Shown: positions 1 through 8,957 of the stretch, piece by piece
How positions within the stretch are numbered: the stretch's first letter is position 1
How the letters are laid out: each line of letters begins with the position of its first letter
Origin: Novosphingobium sp. PC22D
Lineage (GTDB): Bacteria; Pseudomonadota; Alphaproteobacteria; Sphingomonadales; Sphingomonadaceae
DNA length: 64,000 bases
Assembly: GCF_002556635.1 (NCBI RefSeq)
Contig: NZ_MWMO01000013.1
Span: 79,815-143,814, forward strand
Direction of reading: 5' to 3'
Position numbers and translations under genes: made by a program
The notes under the pieces: generated by a model
Databases searched by the model: none
The model's input: only the letters and a program-made list of their open reading frames with translations
What the model was told of the DNA's origin: nothing

Positions 1-1
1 G

Positions 2-379
2 CGCGAATGGGCGAGCTTTTGCGCGCGGGTCCTGTGTGATGAGACGCTGGCCACGCGTCCGGAGTTTTCGAGCAATTCGTCGCGCTGCGCGAACCGGGTA
101 ATGCTCGACAAGGCGATCGGCGCCGCGCTTGCCCCGATCGACGGCGCCGAGTTCGCGCGGCGGCTCGACGCGGCACGCATCGCCCACGGCCGATTGAACG
201 GCGTTGACGGCTTGTCGAGCCATCCGCAGTTGCGCCGGGTCGAGGTCGATACGCCCGGCGGCGCGGCGGTCATTCCCGCGCCGCCGGCGGTGCGCAACGG
301 TGACAGCCGGCCCACCTTGGGCCCCGTCCCGGCGATCGGCGCGGACACTGCCGCGCTGCGCGAGGAATTTGGAAGCTGA
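2..379 (+). CDS. CaiB/BaiF-type (class III) CoA-transferase, C-terminal part
   Basis: The reading frame is open to the left edge, so only about the last 125 residues are present and the start lies outside the window. The fragment contains the C-terminal signature of family III CoA-transferases: a REW..FC.RVL stretch, then N..R..NR.MLD, LDAARIAHGRLN and HPQLRRVEVDTPGG, with a short conserved tail. These enzymes move CoA from an acyl-CoA donor to a carboxylic acid without a covalent Ser/Cys chemistry. The catalytic Asp is in the missing N-terminal part. It converges on an acyl-CoA dehydrogenase 12 bp downstream, consistent with CoA-thioester catabolism. Family assignment is firm; substrate unknown. 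Confidence 0.8.
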   Translation, partial: REWASFCARVLCDETLATRPEFSSNSSRCANRVMLDKAIGAALAPIDGAEFARRLDAARIAHGRLNGVDGLSSHPQLRRVEVDTPGGAAVIPAPPAVRNGDSRPTLGPVPAIGADTAALREEFGS

Positions 380-391
380 GAGGCGAACCGC

Positions 392-1561
392 TCAGAACGA
401 GCGCGGCATGCCCAGAACGTGCTCGCCGATATAGGACAGCACGAGGTTCGCGCTGATCGGCGCGACCTGGTAGAGGCGGGTCTCGCGGAACTTGCGTTCG
501 ATGTCGTATTCGCAGGCGAAGCCGAAGCCGCCGTAGGTCTGCATGCAGGCGTTGGCCGCTTCCCACGAGGCCTTGGCCGCAAGGTGCTTGGCCATGTTCG
601 CCTCGGCGCCGCAAGGCTTGTGCGCGTCGAACAGGTCGCAGGCGCGGAAACGCATGAGATCGGCCGCGCGCACTTCCATGTAGCTTTCCGCGATCGGAAA
701 CTGGACGCCCTGGTTCTGGCCGATCGGCCGCCCGAAGACGACGCGCTCGCCCGCATAGGCCGCGGCGCGATCGACGAACCAGTAGCCGTCGCCGATGCAT
801 TCCGCCGCGATCAGCGTGCGTTCGGCGTTGAGACCGTCGAGGATGTACTTGAAGCCCTTGCCTTCCTCGCCGATCAGATTCTCGGCGGGGATTTCGAGAT
901 CCTCGAAGAACAGCTCGTTGGTCTCATGGTTGACCATGTTGGCGATCGGCTGGACGGTCAGGGCGCCGCTCGCGATCGCCGCTTTCACGTCGACGATGAA
1001 GATCGACAGGCCTTCGCTGCGCTTCTTCACTTCGGCAAGCGGCGTGGTGCGCGCAAGCAGGATCATCAGATCGGTATGCTGCACCCGGCTGATCCAGACC
1101 TTCTGACCGTTGACGACATAGCGCTCGCCCTTGCGCACGGCGGTCGTCTTGAGCTTGGTGGTGTCGGTGCCGGTGGTCGGCTCGGTCACCGCCATCGATT
1201 GCAGGCGCAGCTCGCCCGAGGCGATCCTTGGCAGGTAGTCGCGCTTCTGCGCCTCCGAGCCGTGCCGCACGAGCGTGCCCATGTTGTACATCTGCCCGTG
1301 GCACGCGCCGGCATTGCCGCCGCCGCGGTTGATCTCTTCCATGATCACCGAAGCCTCGGCGAGGCCCAGGCCCGAGCCGCCGTACTGCTCGGGAATCAGC
1401 GCCGCGAGCCAGCCGTCGCGGACCAGCGCGTCGACGAATTCCTCGGGATAGCCGCGCGCCGCGTCCACCTTGCGGAAGTATTCGTCGGAGAACTGCCCGA
1501 CCAGCGCCCGCACCGCTTCCCGAATCGGCAGGTGGGGATCGTCCTGTTCGAGCGGTACCAT
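392..1561 (-). CDS. acyl-CoA dehydrogenase family protein
   Basis: A 389-residue flavoenzyme of normal family length, expected to oxidise an acyl-CoA at the alpha-beta position. It shows the N-terminal helical domain with YGGSGLGLAEASVIMEEI, the FAD/substrate segment MAVTEPTTGTDTTKLKT, the beta-domain WISRVQHTD, and the C-terminal YGGFGFACEYDIERKFRE. At the position where short- and medium-chain enzymes carry the catalytic Glu (usual pattern Y-E-G-T) this protein reads LYQVAPISANL, so the base is either elsewhere or the reaction is not a standard dehydrogenation; a subgroup with this YQVAPIS motif is, as far as I recall, common. The ATG at 1561 gives the expected start. It is divergent from the flavin hydroxylase at 1754. 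Confidence 0.85.
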   Translation of the reverse strand: MVPLEQDDPHLPIREAVRALVGQFSDEYFRKVDAARGYPEEFVDALVRDGWLAALIPEQYGGSGLGLAEASVIMEEINRGGGNAGACHGQMYNMGTLVRHGSEAQKRDYLPRIASGELRLQSMAVTEPTTGTDTTKLKTTAVRKGERYVVNGQKVWISRVQHTDLMILLARTTPLAEVKKRSEGLSIFIVDVKAAIASGALTVQPIANMVNHETNELFFEDLEIPAENLIGEEGKGFKYILDGLNAERTLIAAECIGDGYWFVDRAAAYAGERVVFGRPIGQNQGVQFPIAESYMEVRAADLMRFRACDLFDAHKPCGAEANMAKHLAAKASWEAANACMQTYGGFGFACEYDIERKFRETRLYQVAPISANLVLSYIGEHVLGMPRSF

Positions 1562-1753
1562 GATCTCAAGCCTCGCTTTTCGTCCGTTCGTCTCAGTGAC
1601 GGCTCGATCGTGCACTTGCCAGCCCCTTGGCGCGTCAGACAGGTCGCGCGATCGCATGTCCACGAGGCGAACATTGCAACTTCCGGAATGCCGCGTTTCA
1701 AGCGAGTCTGGCCTAGCAACGGGGTGACAGCCAACTTCGGGAAAGAGACCGCC

Positions 1754-2911
1754 ATGGAAAACGTGATCATTGCAGGCGGCGGCATCGCCGGCCTCAGCGC
1801 CGCGCTCGCGCTGCTGCAGAAGGGCGTGAAGGTACGCCTCTACGAGCAGGCGAAGGAGTTCGCCGAAGTCGGGGCCGGGATCACGCTGTCGCAGCCGGCC
1901 AGTCGCGGCCTGTTCTCGCTCGGGCTGCAGGACGTGATCGAAAAGGCGGCCGACATTCCCGCGCGCGCGGGTGCGGTCGATTTCGAGACCGGCGAGCCCG
2001 AGGAGGGTCCCGATCTCATGCAGACCGCGCGCGAGGCGGGAGAGATTCCCTATTACTACCAGATCCACCGCGCCGACCTTCACGAGATCCTGGCCGATGC
2101 GGTGCGGGCCGCGGACAGCGAGTGCATCACGCTCGGCAAGGCGGTGGTCGATCTCGCGCAGGATGCCGAGGGCGTCACCGTCACCTTCCAGGACGGCAGC
2201 GAGGCGCGCGGCGACGTGTTGCTCGGAGCCGACGGCATCAATTCGCGCGTGCGCGCACTGCTGTTCGGTGAGGAAAACCCGCGCTTCACCGGCCAGGTCG
2301 CCTATCGCTTCCTCGTGCCCGTGGCCGATGTCGCAGACTATCTCGGCCACGGCGCCTCGGTGAAGTACACGGGGCAGGGCAAGACGCTGCTGCGCTACAT
2401 CATCCGCCACGGCACGCTGGTGAACGGCGTCGGGTTCGTGCCGACCGATTCGTGGACGGAAGAAGGCTGGTCGACTCCGGTCGAGCACGAGGAACTGCTC
2501 GAGAAGTTCGCCGGCGCCAACCCGGAACTAGAGGAACTGCTGAAGCGGGCGCCGATCGACGGCACGCGCAAGTGGGCGCTGTTCGATCGCGATCCGATCG
2601 AGCGGTGGGTCGTCGGGCGCGTCGCGCTGCTCGGCGACGGCGCGCATCCGATGCTGCCGTTCCTCGGGCTGGGCGCGGCGATGGGCATCGAGGACGCGGT
2701 CGTGCTCGGCCGTGCGCTCACCAGCGGCAAGCCCCTGGAAGAAGCGCTGGCGATCTACGAGGCGACGCGCAAGGACCGGGCGAACGGCGTGCTGCTGCAA
2801 TCGCGCGCGCAGGGCCTTGCCGATCAGTCGGGTGGCGTCGCCACGGCGCGGCCGCTCGATCATCAGCAGCTCATGGCCTACGATCCCGCCTCGGTGCCGC
2901 TCGCGGCCTGA
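1754..2911 (+). CDS. FAD-dependent aromatic/heteroaromatic hydroxylase (group A; salicylate / 6-hydroxynicotinate hydroxylase type)
   Basis: A 385-residue NAD(P)H-dependent flavin monooxygenase that would hydroxylate an aromatic or N-heteroaromatic ring in the cytoplasm. All three group A motifs are visible: the GxGxxG dinucleotide fold at residues 8-13 with the acidic Glu about 20 residues later, the DG motif GADGINSR at 158-165, and the GD motif LLGDGAHPM at 292-300 followed by GLGAAMGIEDA. Closest relatives by motif style are salicylate 1-hydroxylase, 3-hydroxybenzoate 6-hydroxylase and NicC; the sequence alone does not choose. The start ATG is preceded by GGGAAAGAGA. It is alone on its strand here and divergent from the acyl-CoA dehydrogenase. 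Confidence 0.85.
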   Translation: MENVIIAGGGIAGLSAALALLQKGVKVRLYEQAKEFAEVGAGITLSQPASRGLFSLGLQDVIEKAADIPARAGAVDFETGEPEEGPDLMQTAREAGEIPYYYQIHRADLHEILADAVRAADSECITLGKAVVDLAQDAEGVTVTFQDGSEARGDVLLGADGINSRVRALLFGEENPRFTGQVAYRFLVPVADVADYLGHGASVKYTGQGKTLLRYIIRHGTLVNGVGFVPTDSWTEEGWSTPVEHEELLEKFAGANPELEELLKRAPIDGTRKWALFDRDPIERWVVGRVALLGDGAHPMLPFLGLGAAMGIEDAVVLGRALTSGKPLEEALAIYEATRKDRANGVLLQSRAQGLADQSGGVATARPLDHQQLMAYDPASVPLAA

Positions 2912-3078
2912 GCGCGCCTCGAGGGGCGGCGGTTTCGAGGTCGTCGGGACCGCGCCCCTCGGGCAACCGGTTGACGATCGCAAGGACGCCGGGAGCGGGA
3001 AACCGCGGGGGTCGATCATATCCCGCGCACGGAGCGTGGCCGATGCCGCACCGGCCCCCTGTCGGGCCTTCGCGGCGC

Positions 3079-4476
3079 TTATGCCAGCACGGTGCGGCCG
3101 AGGCGGCGCCCAAAGGTGATCGCCGATGAGACGATCGACCCGCTCAGAAAGCCCAGTCCCAGAAACCCGATGCCGATCGCCTCGCCCGCGGCATGAAGCC
3201 CCTCGATCCGCGATCCGTCCGCGCGCAGCGCGGCGAGGCTTTCGTCGACGCGGATGCCGGGGTAGGAACTGATGGCGTAGCCGTAGTGGCGCACCGCGTA
3301 GAAGGGCGGCTTTTCGATCGGCGCGGGCAGGTGTTCGCGTTCGAACATGTCGCTGCCGACCGCCTGGCCCTGGTTGTAGAAGCGGATCGAGCGCGCCAGC
3401 GGATCGGCAGGCACGCCCATCGCTGCCGCGAGTTCGGCGATCGAGTCGGCCCGCACGTAGTCGCTATCGGGGCCGGAGAACTTTTCTTCCACCGTCTCGG
3501 GCGGGAACTTCAGAAGCGGCGGCGAGGCCCAGCGCACGCCTTCGTCGTAGACGACCCAGAAGCCCCAGTCGGTCTGGCGCTGCACGGCGCGCTCGCGGGC
3601 GAAGATGTGCGTCTCGTCCTCGCGCATGAAGCGTTCGCCTTCGAGATTGACGTAGATTTCCCAGGGCTGGCGTATCGCGGGCAGGATCGTCGAGTGAATC
3701 CAGGCCGAAGGCGGTCCGCCGATGTCGCGCACCGCGCCGAAGTTGGGCAGCACATAGTCGTCGAACCAGGTCGTCCCGCCGATCGCGCGGACCGCGTCGA
3801 TACCGTCGCCGACCACCGTGGGCAGTCCGTAGCGCAGCGGGCTGAAGCCGTAGAAGTCGCGCCATTTCGCATCGCTGCCGCTGAAGCCCCCGGCGGTGAC
3901 GATCACCGCGTCGCCGCCAAGTTCGATTTCGGTGCCCGCGCGTTGCGCGCGAATGCCCGTCACCCGGCCGTCATGCGTGAGGAACCCGGTGCAGCGGGTG
4001 CCGGTCATGATCTCGATCCGCGCGCCGTTCGCGGCGGCCTGGTCGAGCGCGTCGCGATAGGCGGCGATCACGCCGAGGCCGAGGCCGGAGCTGCGGTAGG
4101 TGCGCGGCACCGCGTAAAGGTCGTGTTCGGGCGCGAAGACCGCGGTGTCAGGATCGCTGCGCCAGCCGATCGAAAGCAGCCATTCGATCGTCTCGGGCGC
4201 CTCGTCGACCCAGCGCCGCACGAGCGGCGCGAAGCCGGTGCCGTGGTTGATGCGCTGATAGTCGGCGAAGTGGCCGTCGGGCGAATCCGCGATCGCGTTG
4301 CGCTGCTGGATCGATGTGCCCGCGGCGCTGATCGAGGCGGTCGACAAGTGCAGCGTGCCGCCGATGTCGTCGGCCGCCTCGACCAGGGCGACGCGCAGCC
4401 CGCGCTTCGCCGCTTCAAGCGCGGCGGGAATGCCGGCGGTTCCGGCGCCGACGACGATGACGTCATGGTTCTGCAT
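3079..4476 (-). CDS. FAD-dependent dehydrogenase of the fumarate reductase / 3-ketosteroid dehydrogenase type
   Basis: A 465-residue FAD_binding_2 family protein. The N-terminus has the dinucleotide fold DVIVVGAGTAGIPAALEAAKRG followed by an acidic EAADDIGG, and the C-terminus closes the FAD site with GLHAAGEAIGIGFLGLGFLSGSIVSSAITFGR. The middle holds the mobile capping domain with NLEGERFMRED, typical of this group. Members add or remove hydrogen across a C=C bond next to a carbonyl (fumarate, ketosteroids, urocanate). I chose the ATG at 4476 because the flavin fold begins immediately after it; an ATG at 4512 would add 12 residues. It is the last gene of the three-gene operon with the hydrolase and the aldo/keto reductase. 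Confidence 0.8.
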   Translation of the reverse strand: MQNHDVIVVGAGTAGIPAALEAAKRGLRVALVEAADDIGGTLHLSTASISAAGTSIQQRNAIADSPDGHFADYQRINHGTGFAPLVRRWVDEAPETIEWLLSIGWRSDPDTAVFAPEHDLYAVPRTYRSSGLGLGVIAAYRDALDQAAANGARIEIMTGTRCTGFLTHDGRVTGIRAQRAGTEIELGGDAVIVTAGGFSGSDAKWRDFYGFSPLRYGLPTVVGDGIDAVRAIGGTTWFDDYVLPNFGAVRDIGGPPSAWIHSTILPAIRQPWEIYVNLEGERFMREDETHIFARERAVQRQTDWGFWVVYDEGVRWASPPLLKFPPETVEEKFSGPDSDYVRADSIAELAAAMGVPADPLARSIRFYNQGQAVGSDMFEREHLPAPIEKPPFYAVRHYGYAISSYPGIRVDESLAALRADGSRIEGLHAAGEAIGIGFLGLGFLSGSIVSSAITFGRRLGRTVLA

Positions 4477-4531
4477 CAAGGGTCCGCTCGTCAACGATTG
4501 GCCGTTTGGCATCTGGCAGCGCTGCCGTCGG

Positions 4532-5374
4532 TCAGGCGGCGGCCTGGTCCAGGAAGCCGCTGCCCAGCCGGGCGATGTCGTCCGGTGTGGTGCCATCGGC
4601 ATGGAGCACGACCCGCGTTTGCGGCATGAGCGCCCGAACCTCGTCGAGCGAATGCCGCAGCGGGTCCCACGATTGGCAGGTGACCAGCGCCGGGTGCGCG
4701 ATGCGCGCGATCGCGGCCGGCACGTCGTAGGAAAACGCGGCGCGATAGGCGAGGTGATAGGTCCCGATCGCCTTCATCACGTCGACCAGCATCGGATGGA
4801 TGAAGCCCGGCGGCGGCAGGCCGCGGTCGGTTCGATGCTCCGCATCGCGCTTGAAGTAGGGGTAGAACAGCATCATGTCGCGGCAGAACTGGTAGGCCCA
4901 CTGCACATAGCCGCCGTGCTCGTCGAGTTCGATCTCGGGCGCGTAGTTCGCCAGCATTTCCTCGCGCCCGGCTTCGTCGAGCACCATCACGCCGTCGAGC
5001 ACGAGCCTGCGCACCCGGTCGGGGTGATGGGCCGAAAGCTCCATCGCGATCAGCGCACCGGTATGCGTGCCGTAGAAGTCCACGCGTTCTATCCCGAGCG
5101 CGTCGAGTACGCGCACAACGCAGTCGGCGTAGTAGGCGATGCCCGTGCCGTCCTTGGCGGGCGGATCGGAATCGCCGTTGCCAAGCATGTCGGGCGCGAT
5201 CACGCGGCGCGTCTCGCCGAAGGCGGCGATCAGCGGCTCGAGCCCGCGCGAGCTGCCGGGGCCGGCGTGCGCCATGTAGAGCGGCACGCCGCTGTCCTGC
5301 TGCCCCTCGCAATGGCGATAATGGACGAGGCCTTCGGCGATGCGGACGAAGGCGCGGTCGACGAGCGTGGTCAT
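4532..5374 (-). CDS. alpha/beta-hydrolase fold protein with His at the nucleophile position (GTHTG)
   Basis: A 280-residue alpha/beta-hydrolase fold protein. The fold markers are clear: the oxyanion region MAHAGPGSSRGLE, the PDMLGNGDSD turn, and the nucleophile elbow. The elbow reads Y-G-T-H-T-G (residues 101-106), so His104 replaces the usual Ser/Asp/Cys. A candidate acid lies in SWDPLRHS; the usual C-terminal catalytic His is not in its normal context (LHADGTTPDD). It is a paralogue of the protein at 56004, with which it shares LANYAP, a long helical cap and the ..F.RI.EG.VHYR N-terminus. It overlaps the aldo/keto reductase by 4 bp, so both are translated together. Whether it is a hydrolase at all is open. 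Confidence 0.8.
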   Translation of the reverse strand: MTTLVDRAFVRIAEGLVHYRHCEGQQDSGVPLYMAHAGPGSSRGLEPLIAAFGETRRVIAPDMLGNGDSDPPAKDGTGIAYYADCVVRVLDALGIERVDFYGTHTGALIAMELSAHHPDRVRRLVLDGVMVLDEAGREEMLANYAPEIELDEHGGYVQWAYQFCRDMMLFYPYFKRDAEHRTDRGLPPPGFIHPMLVDVMKAIGTYHLAYRAAFSYDVPAAIARIAHPALVTCQSWDPLRHSLDEVRALMPQTRVVLHADGTTPDDIARLGSGFLDQAAA

Positions 5375-6339
5375 TCGGTGGGCTCCGTGATGGCGTCCAG
5401 CGCGGCGACGTGCTCATCCTCGAGGACGAGATCCGCGGCCGGAAGATTGTCGTCGAGCTGCTGCTCGCGGCTGATGCCGAACAGCACCGAGGCCACCGCC
5501 GGGCGCTGCATCGTCCACGCCAGCGCGATGTGCGAGGGCGCGACGCCGTATTGCCTGGCGAGATCGCGCAGCAGGTCGACCACGTCGTGGCCGTGCTCGA
5601 TCTCGAACTTGGGCGAGATGTTGAAGGTCGCGCGGCGCGTTCCCGGCGGCGCTTCCTTGCCGCGCTCGTACTTGCCGCTGAGAAAGCCACCGGCGAGCGC
5701 GCTGTAGACGACGATGCCGAGACCCGTCTGTCTGGCGAGCGGGATCAGTTCGCGCTCCACCTGGCGGCCGAGCAGCGAGTAGTAGACCTGGTTGGCCGCG
5801 ATCGGCGCATGGCCCATGCGTTCATTGATGCCTTGCATCCGCGCCGTCATCCATGCCGGCCAGTTCGAGACCGCGACGTAGCGGACCTTGCCGCTCGTAA
5901 CGAGATGCTCGAAGGCGCGCGCGGTCTCTTCCAGCTGGGCTTCCGGATCGATCTGGTGGGCGTAGTAGACGTCGATCCAGTCGGTGCCGAGCCGTTTCAG
6001 GCTCTTCTCGCACTCGCGGATCACGTGCCGCGCCGACAGTCCCTTGTCGAGCGTCGAGGGGCCGACCGGCAATCCGCACTTGGTGGCGAGCACGATGTCG
6101 CCGCGCCGGTCGCCCAGCGCCTTGCCGAGCAGTTCTTCCGACTGGCCGTTCACGTACTTGTTCGAGGTATCGAACATGGTGATGCCGGCATCCATCGCCT
6201 TGCCGACGACGCGCGTCGCGGTTTCCAGGTCGATGTTCTTGACGAGGCCGGGCAGCGTTTCGCCCACGCCGAGCGAACCGGCGCCAAATCCCAGCCGCGA
6301 TACGACGAGTCCCGTTCCGCCCAGTCTAGCGTAGCGCAC
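5371..6339 (-). CDS. aldo/keto reductase
   Basis: A 322-residue NADPH-dependent (beta/alpha)8 reductase of the Gcy/PduS-like bacterial AKR type, reducing an aldehyde or ketone. The catalytic tetrad is visible: Asp and Tyr in FDTSNKYVNG, Lys in LATKCG, and His in YYAHQIDP. The coenzyme-binding end is present as well. The start is a GTG at 6339 supported by a strong AAGGAG eight bases upstream; the ATG slightly upstream is out of frame. First gene of an operon with the GTHTG hydrolase and the FAD dehydrogenase; divergent from the MFS gene at 6523 across a 183-bp shared promoter region. Confidence 0.88.
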   Translation of the reverse strand: MRYARLGGTGLVVSRLGFGAGSLGVGETLPGLVKNIDLETATRVVGKAMDAGITMFDTSNKYVNGQSEELLGKALGDRRGDIVLATKCGLPVGPSTLDKGLSARHVIRECEKSLKRLGTDWIDVYYAHQIDPEAQLEETARAFEHLVTSGKVRYVAVSNWPAWMTARMQGINERMGHAPIAANQVYYSLLGRQVERELIPLARQTGLGIVVYSALAGGFLSGKYERGKEAPPGTRRATFNISPKFEIEHGHDVVDLLRDLARQYGVAPSHIALAWTMQRPAVASVLFGISREQQLDDNLPAADLVLEDEHVAALDAITEPTE

Positions 6340-6522
6340 CTTGCAGCTCCTTCATGATTTCCTGCCTCCCTCGGTGGAGGCGATCGGCCGGACCCTATCG
6401 TCCCGATCGCGGCGCGCGCGGGGCTCGTCCGCGGTCTGCTCACCACGCGATCAACCGTGGCGAACGGTGCGGGGTGTAACCCGCCTGTCCCTATCCTCGT
6501 CCGCGACGTCACCGGAGGCCAG

Positions 6523-7845
6523 ATGACCAAGGACAAAGCTCATAGGATAGGCCCGATCGTGCTCGCGCCCGGAATCACGGCGCGCGAGGTCTTCGTCTTT
6601 CTGACCGTGACGGGCATCGCCTCGACGCTGACGGCGTTCCTCAACGTGATGCAGCCCTTCGTCTATTCCGAGGTCGTCGGCATCGGCGCGGAACAGCAGG
6701 GACGGCTCGCCGGGCAACTGATGACCGTGCAGCAGTTCAGCGTGATCCTGTTCGTCGGGCTGGCGGGCGCCTTGTCGGACCGGATCGGGCGCAAGATCCT
6801 GCTGCTCGCCGCCCTGCTGGGCTTCTGCATCAGCGCGCTCGTCTATCCGATCATCTCGGGCGTGCTCGCGCTGTTCGTGATCCGCATCTTCTTCGGCATT
6901 TCCTCGACGTTCCACACCGCGAGCGGCCCGGCCAAATTCTTCGACTATCCCGACAACGGATCGCGCGGGAAGTTCATGGCGCTGGTCATGATCTGGATGG
7001 CGATCCTCGCGGCAGCGCTGATCGGCGGCGTCGGCGCGCATCTTCCCGGCTGGCTGCAGGCGGCGGGTGCGAGCGCGCGCGAAGCGGGGACATGGGCCTT
7101 GTGGCTGGCGGCCGCTCTCGGACTGGGGGTCGCGGCGTTCGGCGCCCTGTTCATGATGAACGACCGTCCGGCCAAGCGCCCCGAGGCGAAGCCCGGGCTC
7201 GCGGGCTTCGTTTCGGGCTTTCGCGAAGTCATGGCGCAGACGCGGGGCAACCGCTCGTTCGCAACGCTGGTCGTCACTTCGTTCGTGGTGCGGACCGACG
7301 ACGCCGTGATCGCTTCGTTTCTTGCTCTCTGGGTGACCATCCAGGGCGCGCGCGAGGGGCTCAGCACGGTGCACGCGCTCGAGATCGCCGGAGTGCTGAC
7401 GGCGATCATCCGTTTCATGCACCTGCTGGTCCCGCCGATCCTCGGGCCGCTGCTCGACCGCTTCAGCCGCCTCGCGATGTATCTCGTGTCGATCGCCTCG
7501 GTCGGCGCGGTCTTCGTGTGCGCGCCGCTCGTGGGCAGCGTATCGGGATGGGGGATCTACGTCTTCGCCATTCTGGTCGGCACGGTGGAGGCGAGCCAGA
7601 CGATCTGCCAGCAGGCCTTCTTCGGGCAGGAAGCGCCTTCGCATCTTCGGGCGACGGCCTACAGCCTGCTCGCGATCTTCGGCACGGTCAGCGTGATCGG
7701 CGCTTCGCTGGCGGCGGGCTACCTGTTCGACGCGATAGGGCCGACCGCGCCGTTCACCCTCATCGGCCTGCTTCATGTGGCCGCCGTCATCCTCAGCCTC
7801 GCGGTTCTCGGGCTGATGGGACGCGGGCGCCGGGCAGCCGGCTAG
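6523..7845 (+). CDS. MFS transporter
   Basis: A 440-residue major facilitator superfamily protein with about twelve hydrophobic segments. The loop 2-3 motif is GALSDRIGRKILL (family G-x-x-x-D-R-x-G-R-[KR]). The central loop carries charged residues (DRPAKRPEAKPG) as expected between the two six-helix halves. Start at the ATG at 6523 because a good GGAGG lies six bases upstream; a longer frame from 6457 would add 22 non-hydrophobic residues. It probably imports the substrate or an intermediate handled by the divergent reductase/hydrolase operon. It ends nine bases before the convergent IclR gene. Confidence 0.85.
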   Translation: MTKDKAHRIGPIVLAPGITAREVFVFLTVTGIASTLTAFLNVMQPFVYSEVVGIGAEQQGRLAGQLMTVQQFSVILFVGLAGALSDRIGRKILLLAALLGFCISALVYPIISGVLALFVIRIFFGISSTFHTASGPAKFFDYPDNGSRGKFMALVMIWMAILAAALIGGVGAHLPGWLQAAGASAREAGTWALWLAAALGLGVAAFGALFMMNDRPAKRPEAKPGLAGFVSGFREVMAQTRGNRSFATLVVTSFVVRTDDAVIASFLALWVTIQGAREGLSTVHALEIAGVLTAIIRFMHLLVPPILGPLLDRFSRLAMYLVSIASVGAVFVCAPLVGSVSGWGIYVFAILVGTVEASQTICQQAFFGQEAPSHLRATAYSLLAIFGTVSVIGASLAAGYLFDAIGPTAPFTLIGLLHVAAVILSLAVLGLMGRGRRAAG

Positions 7846-7853
7846 CGGCGCGG

Positions 7854-8699
7854 TCAGAGCAGGCTGGAGATCTCGGCCGCGCAGTCACGCAATCCGGGCA
7901 TGAGGTCGCGGACGGCGGTGCGCAGGTCGATGGTCGAGGAAAACACCGCCACGGTCAGCGCGCCCTCGATCTTGTCGTCGTGCATGACCGGCACGGCGAT
8001 CGCTGACGTCTTGCCGGGATTGCGGGTGTGCTGCACGAAACTGCGCGTGGCGTAACCGTCCTTCCGGATGGTCTCCAGCAGGCCGCCCTCACCGGCGAGC
8101 TGGACCATGTGGCGGGTCTCGTCGTCGCCGAACTGGTGCAACTGGCCGAGGATGGCGTCACGTACCGACTGCTCGCAATTGGCGAGGTAGATCATGCCCG
8201 CCGCGCATTCGAGGATCGGCATGGCATAGCCGCGCTCGTATTCGTTGAAGGTCAGCGAGGTCATGGCGTGGGTGGAGGCGGCGAGCACCATCGAGCGGCC
8301 GACACGCGTGGTCAGCGAGATCGGCCAGCCCACCTTGATCGTAAGCCGCTCCATCAGCGGCCGGGCCACTTCGACCAGGTTTGAGGCGTGGTCATAGCCG
8401 CTGGCGAGGGTGCGGACCTTCGCGGTCGGCCGATAGCGCTTGGTCTTGTCCTCGCGCTCGATCAGGCCTTCGTAAAGCAGCGTCTTCACGATGCGGCAGG
8501 CGGTGGGATAGGGCACGCCCGAATCCGTCGCGATCTGGGTCATCGTCAACGAGCTGTGGCTGTTGATCGCCTGCAGGACCGAGATTGCCCGACTGACCGA
8601 GCGGATCGGAATGCCGCGGTCGTTGTCGTTGCATTCGTTGTCCAGCTCCGCCTCGTTTCCACCGTAGGAACGGAGCGGGATGATCGCCCGTGTTGCCAT
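7854..8699 (-). CDS. IclR-family transcriptional regulator
   Basis: A 281-residue regulator with an N-terminal winged helix-turn-helix (SVSRAISVLQAIN...LTMTQIATDSGVPYPTACRIV) and a C-terminal effector-binding domain (PLMERLTIKVGWPISLTTR, ending with NPGKTSAIAVPV and the LTVAVF strand). IclR regulators usually sense a small aromatic or organic acid and control a neighbouring catabolic operon. It is clearly paralogous to the regulator at 40360: the recognition helix and the STHA.TSLTF.EY segment are nearly identical, so the two may bind related sites or effectors. ATG at 8699 has GAGGAAA eight bases upstream; an in-frame upstream ATG at 8726 is less well supported. Divergent from the GntR regulator. 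Confidence 0.88.
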   Translation of the reverse strand: MATRAIIPLRSYGGNEAELDNECNDNDRGIPIRSVSRAISVLQAINSHSSLTMTQIATDSGVPYPTACRIVKTLLYEGLIEREDKTKRYRPTAKVRTLASGYDHASNLVEVARPLMERLTIKVGWPISLTTRVGRSMVLAASTHAMTSLTFNEYERGYAMPILECAAGMIYLANCEQSVRDAILGQLHQFGDDETRHMVQLAGEGGLLETIRKDGYATRSFVQHTRNPGKTSAIAVPVMHDDKIEGALTVAVFSSTIDLRTAVRDLMPGLRDCAAEISSLL

Positions 8700-8739
8700 G
8701 CAATATTTCCTCGTTGTGCAGTGCAACCATATGGCGACG

Positions 8740-8815
8740 GCGCAATTGTTTCAATATCAGTACATAAAAATAATAACATATTGATAAATAGTAATTAAAT
8801 AAGATTTTAGGGCCG
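8740..8815. promoter_or_regulatory. AT-rich divergent control region between the IclR and GntR genes
   Basis: A 75-bp block of very low GC in otherwise GC-rich DNA, between two divergent regulator genes. It contains a perfect 7-bp inverted repeat (TCAATAT at 8751-8757 and ATATTGA at 8778-8784) and a stretch from 8781 (TTGATA followed by AATAGTA and ATTAAA) that resembles, with small deletions, the 20-bp operator at 20144. It probably holds both promoters and an autoregulatory site. No exact promoter elements can be assigned by eye. Confidence 0.55.
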
Positions 8816-8957
8816 TGCAAGCGGTCATCCGGCAGCGGCGGCGACTCTCCAAAGGCGAAATCCGGGCTTGCTCGCCAGGCGATTCTTGGCCGCCCCGCTC
8901 TGGCCTGTCGGGCGACAAGCAACTAGACAAAAGCGGAAACGGAAGAGGGAATTCTGG

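Noticed and set aside
392..2488. A very long 698-codon minus-strand frame including the acyl-CoA dehydrogenase
   Set aside because: Only the part up to 1561 is homologous to the family; the rest is the complementary strand of the flavin hydroxylase, an artefact of GC-rich DNA.
8751..8784. TCAATAT / ATATTGA inverted repeat as a fifth copy of the shared operator
   Set aside because: The spacing and half-sites differ from the four good copies; kept only as part of the AT-rich control region.
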